From NCBI GenBank assembly GCA_900175165.2, contig FWWN02000641.1, forward strand, positions 1 through 21,860: a stretch of 21,860 bases of DNA, given 5' to 3'. Both the position numbers and the translations under genes were made by a program. The notes under the pieces were generated by a model. That model saw only the letters and a program-made list of their open reading frames with translations, did no database searches and was not told the DNA's origin. This stretch comes from Rhizomucor pusillus. Lineage: Eukaryota > Mucoromycota > Mucoromycetes > Mucorales > Lichtheimiaceae. Shown here piece by piece: positions 1-10,600 of this stretch; the first letter of the stretch is position 1, and every line of letters starts with the position of its first letter.

Positions 1-699
1 CCTGCTAGTGATGCACGGGATACTTCATCAGAAAGAATACGACGCCCAGCAAACGCGTTTTTTGTATACGCAAGTGTCATGCGAAAAAAAGTGCATAGTC
101 TTTTCCCAGAGTATAGCAACCAAGAGATATCCAAACTCCTCGGCGCCTTATGGAACACTGCTAGTGCTGACATAAAGCAGAAATATCAAAAGATCGCGGA
201 AGACGAGAAGCTTCTACACAAAGTGCTGTTTCCATCTTTCAAGTATCATGAACGAAAGCAACATAATAGTACAGGACTCGAACATCATCAAGACTACCCC
301 GCACAGCACACCTCAAGTCTGCAGAACGAATCAGTGGAGNATTGTACCTCNTGTNTAGCTACCACGTCTAGTCTATCCCATGCGCGACAATGCATCACCT
401 CATCGTTTGACTCTTCGCNTTGCCTTTCACCNGAGGACCCGCTTGCTATCGACTTTGGAGCTATGGATGATGCTCTTGTTTCAAACGTTCGCGAAGATTT
501 TCCATCTATCCCGGCTGACATTGAGATGACAAGTTGGCAAGAAGTAGTTAATATCATCGCCGCCGCCTGCCCTGATTTCTCGGTGACAGAAATGTCAATG
601 GGTGAAACCACTATACCGATCTCCGCCGATCCCTCCGCCGCCACCGAATATCCTATGCTCGATCACGACAGCTGGGAGTATCAAAAAGACAGTTCCTAA
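1..699 (+). CDS. HMG-box (MATA/SOX-type) transcription factor, 5' end outside window
   Basis: The frame is open from base 1, so the start codon or an upstream exon lies outside the window; the first ATG inside (79) is in the middle of the HMG box and is not the start. The box covers about nt 40-258. It begins with RIRRPANAFFVYAS, has the central LGALWNTAS with its Trp, and ends with FPSFKYHERK, the basic tail usual in mating-type/SOX-like HMG boxes. The remaining ~145 residues are Ser/Thr-rich and then acidic, resembling a regulatory or activation tail; no second domain was recognised. The stop is TAA at 697-699. Single N bases at 340, 351, 355, 419 and 432 leave four or five residues undefined. 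The family binds and bends DNA; in Mucorales the sex-determining genes are HMG-box proteins, but the usual flanking triose-phosphate transporter and RNA helicase are not visible on the right side, so a mating role is only a possibility. Confidence 0.85.
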   Translation, partial: PASDARDTSSERIRRPANAFFVYASVMRKKVHSLFPEYSNQEISKLLGALWNTASADIKQKYQKIAEDEKLLHKVLFPSFKYHERKQHNSTGLEHHQDYPAQHTSSLQNESVEXCTXCXATTSSLSHARQCITSSFDSSXCLSXEDPLAIDFGAMDDALVSNVREDFPSIPADIEMTSWQEVVNIIAAACPDFSVTEMSMGETTIPISADPSAATEYPMLDHDSWEYQKDSS

Positions 700-948
700 A
701 TGCCTCCAAGCCATCGAAACCCCCAACTTTGACTTTTGTCTGTCGAATCAATTCATCCTCAAGCTAATATACAAAGAAATGTGATCGTTTGGCGCAATTT
801 ACTAAATTACAATTTCTGCAATATCGAACTGGAGCAGATCCATTTCACTTACTGTTTCAGTTTTGTACGAAGTCTTCTCTTACTAAAATCAAGAGAATGG
901 TGACCCTATTCTCAGTATTTATGATTGCAATCCCAACCATATTGTCAA

Positions 949-2426
949 TTAAAGCTCTATGAACTCTAGCTTCTCTTTGAGACTTTCAATAGCATGCCAT
1001 GACTTGGTCTTCCCCTGCCAACGGCCCTTTCCACCGCCTTTAACACCATCATCCGCAAGTGTCTGCGAAACAACTTTGGATACTTGTTGGACCACGGCAT
1101 CATTGCCGCCTACAACGATTAGCGGTCCTCCTGTACTCTTTTCGCCCGCAGCCAGTACGATGGCCCTGTTGCTGCGCTCTTCCAATATTTTACGTTCCTT
1201 GATAACGTTGGCAATAGTTACCAAGAACTCCATGTCGGCGGTGTCGTCAGAACGATAGAATACGGTGACGCTCTTTGTCTCGAGGTCACGGGTGATATTT
1301 TCAACAATGTATCCAGCTGTCTCGGCCATCCAGCGCTTTGCCATTTTCATATTGTTACGGTTGGAGAGTTGAAGTTTCTCGACATTTTCGATAAAGGTCT
1401 CTTGCGGCCCAGATAGCAATGCAGTAAGTTGACACGAAATCTTGTAGCTGGTTTCCAAAGTGTTCAGCACACGTTGGCCAAATAAGAAAAACAGCCGAGT
1501 GTTCCCACCACGGACTTTCTCAGTATGCAAGAGTTTCATGCACTGCAAGTCTCCAAGCCGCGCGACGTGGGTACCGCAGCAGGGGTTGCTGTCCAAATCT
1601 CTGATCTTGATTGTACGTATAGTACCTCCGCCGACGTAGTCTGCGGGCAGTGATTCGGGTCTTTCCACATCTTCGTGATTCGCTTGTGTGTGTACCATCA
1701 CAGGCCGATCTTCAATGATAAGCTGGTTGACAGCTCGCTCGACCTTTGCCAGTTGCTCCGCAGTTGGCACCTTCGATTTATCGTCTTTAGTGAGTAATTC
1801 TATGTAGCTCTTATCGGAGCCAAGATTCCTATCGATTGAAAGGACCATTATGTGTCAACTCTCATAGTATCTATGACGGAATAGAATGGGATGATTGTGC
1901 AACTCACCATGAGCCCGTCTCGACTTTGTAGGGTTCTTGTTCAAATACCGCAGATAAGAGATGCTGTCCACTATGCTGCTGCATATGATCCCTTTTTACA
2001 ATATCTCGGTTAATGTAATTCTATGCGCATTAAAGAACCAGAGCATATACCATCTTCTCTCCCAGTCAAGTTTTACCATAACGGACTTGCCAACAGGAAC
2101 AGGCTCCTTGGTAAAATGAACATGCTGTAACTTCTGCCTTTGAACATTATATACTCGTATGTCATCAATATATCCTGTGTCAAACGGTTGTCCTCCACCT
2201 TCAGGAAATAATACTAGTGGGAATTGTGTTAGTGAATTGGGCATATCTTGTCCGTTGTTTCAAGGGCCGTACCTGTGTCCTGAAGCATGACAGAATAAAA
2301 GCCTTGCTTGTCCGGCTTTTCGCTGCAATCGAGACAAGTCGTTGTTAATTCGGTTGCATAGGAGTTCCTTTGACAATGCAGCTCGCCAACAGGTATTTGG
2401 GTTGGGTATGGTGCCGATGGTGACAT
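949..2426 (-). CDS. AARSD1: Alanyl-tRNA editing protein, AARSD1/AlaX family
   Basis: The product is a free-standing editing hydrolase that removes wrongly attached amino acids (mainly Ser) from tRNA-Ala in the cytosol. Exons on the minus strand are 2426-2273, 2213-2051, 1991-1908 and 1828-949, giving 426 aa, close to the ~410 aa usual in eukaryotes. All junctions keep phase and restore conserved sequence: QDT|VLFPEGGGQP, ERRW|DHMQQHSGQH and GSW|NLGSDKS. Zinc-binding motifs are HMQQH at about 108-112 and CCGTH at about 217-221. The C-terminus carries the conserved Gly-rich GGGKGRWQGK. The start at 2426 was chosen because VGELHCQRNSY, the conserved N-terminus, lies just downstream; a shorter N-terminus from an unseen exon is possible. 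It is divergent from RIO1 (124 bp apart) and convergent with the HMG gene (249 bp apart). The family assignment is firm; the substrate is taken from family knowledge. Confidence 0.93.
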
Positions 2427-2550
2427 TGCGGAGGAATAAGAGGTCGTACTATGTGGTGAGAACTTCTCGAAGCCACCACTTTCATGCTATGCACATTTTT
2501 CGTAACCAGCTTCTTTTTTTCCCTTGCATTTTTTGTTTGCACACTGGAAA
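2427..2550. promoter_or_regulatory. Shared 124-bp divergent promoter, AARSD1 / RIO1
   Basis: The two start codons (2426 minus, 2551 plus) are 124 bp apart, so both core promoters and both 5' leaders must lie in this stretch or overlap the first exons. I see no clear TATA box or known operator. The plus-strand side is T-rich just before the RIO1 start. Confidence 0.5.
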
Positions 2551-4641
2551 ATGCCCTTGCCAGTAGTTACAGAAAGGCTCGAGCAGCAAGATCCTGTACA
2601 GGACCAAGATATCATACTTAACGAAGAAGAAGAAGACTACGACGATTACGACGATTACCTTGACGATGAGCTCAACGATGCCGACATGTGGGACAGTGCT
2701 ACTGGAGGTATGACCTTTGTGGAGATATATTATATGCCTTGGCAACCATATTTAATATGCAATAGATTTTACCAAGCAATACAACAAACTTCGTCAACAA
2801 GTAGCAGCTACCACAAACAGAGCGGCCCCAGCAGCTGGATCGAAAAGAGCAACGGCGGCAACGACTGTAACGACTGTAACGACTCGTGTGCCTAGCAGCA
2901 ATAGCACGAGCCAACAGCTTAGGGAAAAGCGACGAGTGCTTGAAAGTCAAATCGAGAGCTTGGGTCATTTTGCGAGCAGAATCCAAACTCAAGACTATGT
3001 TCCACGTGGTAGCAAGAAAGCCAGCGGCGAAAGGTAACTTTTTCTCCTCAATGTCTTAAACTTTGAAGGAATGGCTTATTCGCAAAATACTTAGAACTGT
3101 GAACAAAGATAAAGCCGATCGTGCGACAGTGGAACAGGTGCTCGATCCACGCACACGTATCATCTTGTTCAAGATGTTAAATCGAGGCATCTTTTATGAA
3201 ATCAATGGGTGTGTCAGTACTGGAAAGGAAGCCAATGTATACCATGCAACCACAGAAAACGGAGAACATCGGGCCATCAAAGTCTACAAAACCTCTATTC
3301 TTACATTTAAAGATCGTGATCGTTACGTTACTGGCGAGTTCCGGTTCCGTCACGGATATAGCAAGTCCAACCCGAGAAAGATGGTCAAAGTCTGGGCAGA
3401 AAAGGAAATGCGAAACCTGCGACGATTGCAGCAAGCAGGTATCCCATCACCGAGAGCTCTTGTACTACGAATGCATGTTTTGGTCATGGAATTCTTGGGA
3501 GACAAGCATGGATGGCAAGTAAAAGCACACAGCATATTGTGACGACTGAAAAGAATAACGGCATAGTAACATTTATGATCAGGGCATACCCTCGACTTAA
3601 AGACGCACAGATCGAATCGTCAAAGTATCCAGCATTGTATTATCAACTTGTAAAAAATGTGCGCACCATGTACCAGGTGTGCAAGCTTGTACATGCAGAT
3701 CTTAGCGAGTATAATATTTTGTATGTCTCTAATCTATAGAACGGCGATCAGAGATGAATATATGCTAACGTGTCTCCTTCTATAGGTATCATTCAAGGAC
3801 ATTGTATATTATTGACGTTTCGCAATCTGTTGAGCACGACCATCCTCACGCCTCAGAATTTTTGAGAAAGGATCTAGCCAACGTGACAGATTATTTTGCC
3901 AAGAAAGGCGTGCGGGTTATGAGTTTAATGGATCTGTTCTCGTTCGTCACTGATACGTCTTTTGGTAACTCGGATGAAGAAGTAGATCAAGCTCTTGAAA
4001 AGGTATGTTGCAAGGCTTTTTATATGACATGAGTACAATGCATTGAACAAACGATAACAGATCCAAGCCAAAATGAATGCTCAGCCTGAAGGAGAGCGTA
4101 ATAAGCTGGAAGAAGATATCTTTAAGCAATCATATATTCCACAAACGTTGAATGAAGTCATCGATGTAGAAAGAGATACATTAAAAGTTGCTGCTGGCCA
4201 AGGAAGAGATGTAAGTACTTTGTTGTAGCCAAATGAATGAAGGAATGAATATCTTTCGTATGCTGATGATCTTTTTGGCTTTAGCTTGTTTACGCTAACC
4301 TACTTGACGAAACTACGCTAAACGAAGAAAGCGGAGAGAAAGATGACGGGATTGCAAACAAGATTGCCAGCCTCTCAGTACAAAGTAGCGACGATGAAAG
4401 CGTCGAGGAGGAAGTGATATCGGCGGGTGATCTGACGGCTTCAGACAGCGAAGACGACGATGAAGAGGATGACAATGAAAATGATAAACCTCGAGGTCCC
4501 AAAGGCAAGAAATTTGAAGACAAAGAAGCCAAGAGAGAAAGAAAACAAAAGGCAAAGGAAGAAGCACGGGAACGTCGCAAGCATAAATTACCAAAATCCG
4601 AAAAGAAGAGAAAGATCAAAAATTCCAAGAGACGGAAATAA
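2551..4641 (+). CDS. RIO1: RIO1 atypical protein kinase
   Basis: RIO1 is an ATPase/kinase that acts on cytoplasmic pre-40S particles during late small-subunit maturation. Exons are 2551-2707, 2766-3033, 3095-3514, 3583-3720, 3786-4002, 4061-4210 and 4285-4641, giving 568 aa. An acidic N-terminus has repeated DDY units (about residues 25-40). The kinase core includes [16 protein letters not shown], the ATP loop [11 protein letters not shown] (about 183-193), the catalytic loop HADLSEYN (Asp about 321, Asn about 326) and the metal-binding IIDVSQ (Asp about 338); the pattern is that of RIO1 rather than RIO2. The C-terminus is an acidic block followed by a Lys/Arg-rich tail, as usual for RIO1. 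The intron at 3515-3582 starts with GC, not GT; only that boundary gives the conserved GWAYPRLK. An in-frame ATG at 2524 lies upstream, but 2551 (MPLPVV) is the better start. It is convergent with the phosphatase gene; an AATAAA overlaps the stop codon. Confidence 0.95.
3515..3582 (+). other. GC-AG intron in RIO1
   Basis: The exon ends GGATG and the intron starts GCAAGTA, a perfect match to the extended GC-donor consensus, and ends with ATCAG. The joined codon is TGG (Trp), giving GDKHGW|AYPRLK, as in other RIO1 proteins. The nearest GT (3519) leaves the wrong phase with this acceptor. Confidence 0.85.
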
Positions 4642-4651
4642 ATGAAAATGC

Positions 4652-5362
4652 CTATTGTTTAGGGATGCCAGGGAAATCTGGATTGTCCTGCTGCTCTTCG
4701 GCGTCTAGTTCATCGTAAATTCCCCAGATGCTCTTATCATAGTTTTCGATCAAGTCTGGTTCTTTGCGATACTTGGCGTGCCATCCTTCAAATCCACCTC
4801 GCAAGACCTTGACCTAAAAAATTTTGAAAAAAGACAAGGAATAAACGTTAAAGACTTGACCTCCTGCCTTTTCATGCATATCGTCGCATCTTTACCTCTT
4901 GAGGTTCTTGCACACCTGTCAAATGACGCATTTCGTTGTATATTCTGGCTGCCTTGGGCCCGCGCTGTTGCGAGAGAGCGCAGTGGAAGTATACCTGCGG
5001 CACGCCAGACAGCTTGCTAATAAGTGCATTGCCTTGATCTACGAGCTGACCGGCCGGCACGTTGATGGCGCCTGGAATGTTGCCTCCCTAGTTTTTGCTT
5101 GCGATAAGCTAACGATGACATTTACTATCCAGCAGCCCTAATCGCTGAGACATACAATAAAGTCCTTGTCACGGACATCTACAATGGCGTAATCTTTGCC
5201 TGCAACTTTGGATTTGTCGCGAACGAGCTCAACAAGCTCCTCGCTCTCGGCGTACGGGGCTGCATATGACATTATATTGCGATAAGATGTGCTCCGCGCC
5301 TTTGCCGACAGGCCCTTTTGAGCTTCAACGATCCGTATTCCAACAACCCTTGACCGGAACAT
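4652..5362 (-). CDS. YCH1: Cdc25/Ych1-like single rhodanese-domain phosphatase
   Basis: Exons on the minus strand are 5362-5156, 5087-4896 and 4813-4652, giving 186 aa. The rhodanese fold is shown by IVDVRDKDFIGGNIPGA (about 58-76), the active-site loop HCALSQQRGP (Cys about 105 and Arg about 111, a CX5R signature) and VLRGGFEGWHAKY near the end. The QQRGP loop is that of the small fungal Ych1/Ibp1 and plant Arath;Cdc25/ACR2 group, which have phosphatase or arsenate reductase activity; which activity applies here cannot be read from sequence. Two starts are possible: 5362, which adds an N-terminus of about 30 residues rich in Arg and Ser with almost no acidic residues (a possible mitochondrial presequence), or 5272 (MSYAAPYAES), which gives a cytosolic protein of the usual size. 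The stop lies 10 bp from the RIO1 stop on the other strand. Confidence 0.87.
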
Positions 5363-5860
5363 TATTTTTATCTCGCTAAATCTTTCTCAGTTTGTATACG
5401 CGATGAAACTGTTCCTATCGCAATTGGATGTGGAAGGATTTAGCCTTTGCTACTTTTTGATTTGCTGCACCACTTATATCTGTGAATCTGTAGACGTTGA
5501 TACACAAACAATAGTTTTGTGTTGCAAGTTGATTGCTTGCCCTTCCAATATCAGGTTCATTGCTTGCATCCTGTGGATGCCTTGATATCACTTTCATTCA
5601 CAAAGTTCTAGAGCAATATTAGATTTCTTATATTTGTCGCAAATTTCGTTACCCATCATTCTTTTCAGCTGTTTTAAACGTCTCTCATGTCTAATGTGTA
5701 TTCATAATATGAAGAGAAAAAAACAAACACGATTATAGCCTTTTGCGCAAGGAAGGAGGAGGAAAATGCGAATGTGCATCGCCTCAAATGGACACTGAGT
5801 CCCAAAACGGGGCGCGAGGGGACGCGATTTTTTCTTTTCCTTTACATATCAATTCTTGCC
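5363..5860. promoter_or_regulatory. Divergent intergenic region, phosphatase / CDC6, with an ACGCGA box
   Basis: About 500 bp without a supported gene lie between two divergent starts. Small reading frames here show no family features. The CDC6-proximal end has a purine-rich stretch (5748-5765), then GGCGCGAGGGGACGCGATTT; ACGCGA at 5822-5827 matches the MCB core used by fungal MBF at G1/S genes, 33 bp before the CDC6 ATG. The rest is AT-rich with no other signal I can name. Confidence 0.55.
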
Positions 5861-7648
5861 ATGCTGCGACGTACACGATCACAAACAAATCTTCGCTGTA
5901 CGTCTTGCTATACAGGAAATGAGATTAGCCTACAAACTTGCTAATTGCCCCTCATTACACAGCCACATCAACCAGACGTCGAACACGGCAGGAACTGGAA
6001 GACGAATCTGGACTGAAAGAAAATCTGCCCACACCACCATCGACACCGAAAAGAAAAAAGACATGCAGCCCTCCACAGACTCCACAAAACATTCGTCACA
6101 TTACTAATGAGCTTGAGAGAACTCAAGGTACGACAACGAAAGAAGGGAGCTCATTGCTCCCACTGCACAGCTGGTACCTGGGTTTGCTAAAAGTAGCGCT
6201 TTACCTAGTTTCCAAACCAACGACCAAACAGAACGAAACGCCACAAACATTTTCATCATCAACAAAAGCAGCAGCAGCATCGGCAACAACAACAACAGCT
6301 TTGAAATTGACACAAGATACGCAACAAGGTGAACAGTGTCGTCAGATACCCATTCTAGCCCGCGCAAAGGCTCTCTTCAGACGCACAGCCATTCCTTCCC
6401 GACTCGTCGCCCGAGACAACGAACGAGAAACAATGATGGATTTTTGGCAAACGCACGTTATCGGTAACCGACCAGGATCGCTCTACATCTCGGGCTCTCC
6501 GGGCACCGGCAAAACTGCCATGCTCATGGATATTATGCGCAAGAGCCAGGATGAGCTGGACAGTTTGTCAACTCACAAAGTGCAGACTGTGATGATCAAC
6601 TGCATGAGCGTTGGCGAACCTAAACAGATATACATGAAGCTAGTGACCGAATTAAAGGGCCCGAAAACGGCGCTATCAGCTGATCTAGTTCAGCAGGCAC
6701 ATCAATTGCTGATGAAGAAGAAGAATACACTCAGGTATACTCATTCTACTCTTCTTGGTGGCTCGTCAAACGCAGAATATTAATTCAATCTTTGATATTC
6801 ACAGTGTTGTTGTGCTCGACGAAATCGATCATTTGATTACCAAAGAACAAGACGTGCTTTATCGATTGTTCGAATGGGCTTCCCAACCTGATTCACATCT
6901 TGTTCTTATCGGCATTGCAAATGCACTCGACTTGACAGATCGCTTACTGCCTCGCCTACGCGCCAAAAGCTGTGAACCATGCTTACTCAATTTCAGCCCG
7001 TATACCGTCAAAGAAGTCACCGAAATCATACAGGATCGACTTTATTCGCTCGCAGACAACGACACTAAAGGAGAATTACCGCTGATGCATCAGAAAGCTG
7101 TAGAACTGTGTGCACGCAAAGTGGCAGCTGGCATGGGCGATTTACGATCAGCACTCGATATGTGCCGTCAAGCTATAGAGCTGGCGGAAGCAGAGTACAA
7201 CAAAAAGGCAGTGTTGAAGGATAATGCATCAAATGGAACGCAGGAGGCTCCCAAAGTAACGATCGTGCACATGTCAAAAGCGCAGCGATCCATTTTTGGC
7301 AATCCCAATGTCATGAAATTGAAACAGTTAAACCTGCAGCAAAAGGCGGCGCTAGTCGTGCTCGTCGTCATGAGTCGAACTGGCAAGAAGGATACCATCA
7401 CTCTCGGAAAGTTCCGCGAGCAGCATACCACCCTTTGGAAAAAGTTTGAAGGCATCCCCTCACTTTCTCACACAGAACTCAACGACGTACTGGCAATGCT
7501 TGAAGCGAGCGGCTTCATCACCGTAGGCAAGAGTCGGGAGGAACGAACACGTCGAATCCATCTGAACGTTCAAGAAAGCGAAGTGCTACAAATGGCACGC
7601 GACATTGAAGTATTAAATGTTTGGGTGAATGAAATATTAAGCGAATAA
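5861..7648 (+). CDS. CDC6: Cdc6/Cdc18 replication licensing AAA+ ATPase
   Basis: Cdc6 works with ORC and Cdt1 to load the MCM helicase at origins. Exons are 5861-5897, 5963-6127, 6209-6734 and 6805-7648, giving 523 aa, near the usual length. The first exon (MLRRTRSQTNLR) is only 37 nt. The N-terminal tail has likely CDK sites: TPPSTPKRKK (about 36-45; TPKR fits S/T-P-x-K/R) and SPPQTPQ (about 48-54), as expected for CDK-controlled Cdc6. AAA+ motifs are Walker A GSPGTGKT (about 163-170), Walker B VVVLDEID (about 244-251), sensor 1 near IGIANALDLTDRLLPRLRAK, and sensor 2 GDLRSALDMCRQA. A winged-helix domain fills the C-terminus. The intron 6128-6208 is 81 nt and free of stops; I splice it because its translation (including SSLLPLHSWYLGLLKVALYL) is hydrophobic and unlike the polar tail around it, and because donor, branch (GCTAAAA) and acceptor are present. 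ORC1 is excluded by the length and the lack of a BAH domain. Confidence 0.93.
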
Positions 7649-7674
7649 AGCATGCGAATTTATCATGTTTGCTA

Positions 7675-10600
7675 TTAAATGGTGACAAGGGAGAGTAATT
7701 TTGCCAAATCGACGTGCCGGTAACCTGATCTATCGAGATAGGCATCGGCCTTCCTTTTGACGGCTGCGTAAATGTCGTTATATCGGTTGACGATTGCTTC
7801 AACTTGCACTGAAGGTTCATGAAAGATGATTGGCATAAGATTATTTTAACAAGATTGTGGATGTTCGTATGCTTACCTGCTTTTGATGTACCGTATGCAT
7901 TTGTTTTAGCCTTGTCTGTATCCACGAGACTCGAATAGTATAGCAACTGGGTGTATAATTGCTTATCCGTGTATTCACGAGCCATCGCACCGTGGCAGTT
8001 ATCTCGCAAGCATCGTCTGCCGAATACAGACATTTGGCGAGTTCTGTTGCGGCATGTGGTATCGTCACATATTAACCAGCCTTCATAGTATTTTCGGATA
8101 TGTTTTCGAATAGCTAGAATCATTTGGGAACCAATGCATCCGCGGCTCATAATGTTACCGCACGAAGTACACTGGAGACCAGATACCAGAGTCTGTCCTT
8201 CTCCTTGCTCGCGTACAACACCTGCAAACTCTTGAGGAGTCTGGCAATGCTCACACTTTACGGTCAGTCGTTCACAGTTCTTGAAGCGTTCAGCGTCGCT
8301 GATCTGCGAGTCAAGTGTTGCAAACTCTTCAGACTGGTCCGCTTCAGAGCTACGCATGCCGACGTTGTATTTGCTAGGGTCTAAACCTAGACACTCCGCT
8401 AATCTTGAAGCATCCGTACCATCGATGGGTGCGCATAAACGGGCAACAGGTGGATGAATCTGTTGATTGAGATAATACCCGATATCCAACTTCATGTTGT
8501 TGCGCATCACATCGTCAGGGTGATATGCTCTCTCGGCAAAACCAGACTTGGTGCCACTAGGCATATTTTCAACGAGGCAAATGACGTAAGGAACGGTGTC
8601 GCCCGCTCGGACACTGATGCCAGCCTGGCGCATGCGAAGTGCTACTTGCACGTGCGGCTGGCTCTTTGCGTCTGCATATTCTTGTGGATTTTTAGTCAAT
8701 TGCTAGTGTGCAACCATTGTTAGCATTCCGTCGATAATAGTCTTACTCTATTGACTAACATCGCAGTACCTTGTTGATAACGTATTTCTCAAGAGGGATC
8801 TCGCCCTGCCGAATCTGTTCGCCTACTAGGCGGAGATAGGCATGGATATCCTCTACAACTTCTTCGCGATCCTTGTCGGATAGGATCGCCGCAAGTACAC
8901 GCGAAGATATGTCGTGTGAAAGGTCGCACCAGTCACGACGCACCAAGTCAAGACCCTTGGTTTCCACAGATTCGACTAGCGTACCATCTGGTTTCTCCTC
9001 GACTAACAGCGCAGCGTACTTTTTCTTCTTCAGTAATAGCATGTGCTTGAACATGCCGTCAATATCGATTTCCAGCAGACTGTAGTGCTCGTTGACCCGT
9101 TTCTTGAGCAGATTGCCCATTTCTCTGACTTTGCTGATATCATTCTCGTTCGTATAGACCATAATGGAATCGGTGTCACCGTAAATAACATTGAGATCCA
9201 AGTTACCGGCAAGGTCGACGGTGTTTTGCAGAATCTCACGGCCCTTGTGTGTAATAAGCATGGCAAGTGGTTTGGCGTAGAATCGAGAATGTGAAAAACC
9301 CAAACAACCGTACATACTATTTGCTGTCAGTTTCAGGGCTTTCTGTCTAATATCGTATTGCATCATGGTAGCTTCTGAAATTTTTGGGTCTTTCATAAGC
9401 TTTTTGACTTGTCGACGTCGATCAACGAGTGTCTTAATGAGCCGAGGTAGTACGCCAGCGGGTATATCTTTGTCAGGAATGTCTGGAACACGCTCTTCTT
9501 CATCTGCAGTTATTTGCTTTTGTCGTTCCACGGTTGTAAAGCATACATTGTATTCTTGGATAATAGATGGATACAAACTGTTGAAATCGAGCAGCAGCAC
9601 ATATTTGTCGTAAAAGCCCTTCTTTGGCTCCAAGACCAGACCGCCGGTGTATGCAGGTTTCCGGCGCGAACTCTTGGATTTGCGTGTCTGTATTTGTTCT
9701 GCCTCTGGTTTTTTTTTCACGCATTAATTTCATTTTTTTAGCTTTCGTTGTTTCATATCTCGTACCTTCATCTTGATCAAGTTCAATAGCTTCGATCACG
9801 GCTGCCTGTGATTTACCGAATTGAGCTTTGTCGGGGCAAATGTATTTTTGCCTGTGGAATTCATGTAGCAAGAGGAACTCGTTTCTCTCTGCTCTTGCAC
9901 CCGTCATTGTTCTCGACCACAGGTTACCAGCGAGATTGGTGAGTTGTTTTGTAAGCGGTAGGATTTGAAGCTTGAACATGAGGGCTGTAGATAAAAATGC
10001 ATCGAACGAGCAATGTTTCACCATGTGTAACAAGGATTGGGCATTTTCATAGTACTTTGTGATCTTATCGAATTCAATATCTTCGCGTACGATCTTGAGT
10101 TGAGACTGTGCTAGGTCTGACAGTCGGTACGATTTGCTGCGAATTAAATCTTTGGATGCGAGATAGGTGTCACACACAAGTCGACCGCTCATAATCATTC
10201 GTTCTTGGTATGTAGATTCACCAGCGCCACCGGCACCTGTTTGAAGCTTTGGCCAGCTACGATGTTATGAGTAAATTGCGGAAACTACATAGTTCCAAAG
10301 TTGTACTTACTTTTTTCTTCGCAGGCGGCCAAGCTTATGCCAGTTTTGAGTACCTAATGCTTTCATTCGATGTAAAAGCACATCCAAATCGAAACCTGCA
10401 AAGTTATGGCCAACGATCACATCAGGATCGCAAACATGGATTTTTGCCAGCAAAAAGTTGAGTAAAGCCCCTTCTGTGCGTTCGATCTGAATGGAGAATC
10501 CATTCTGCTGCTTTTCTCGAACAGCCATATCATTGAACCCAGCAGGATACGGAACGTTCGTCAGTTGTCGAATAATGGCAAATCGCATCTTCTTTTGTTC

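Noticed and set aside
294..644. 116-codon minus-strand frame over the HMG gene
   Set aside because: Antisense shadow of the HMG frame; no domain, and the plus-strand frame encodes a clear HMG box.
602..784. 60-codon plus-strand frame with a Pro-rich run
   Set aside because: Out-of-frame overlap with the end of the HMG gene; no family features.
5403..5597. Overlapping 60-codon frames on both strands in the CDC6 upstream region
   Set aside because: Short, mutually overlapping, no conserved features.
8124..8384. Plus-strand frame inside POL1
   Set aside because: Antisense to conserved polymerase sequence; no recognisable product.
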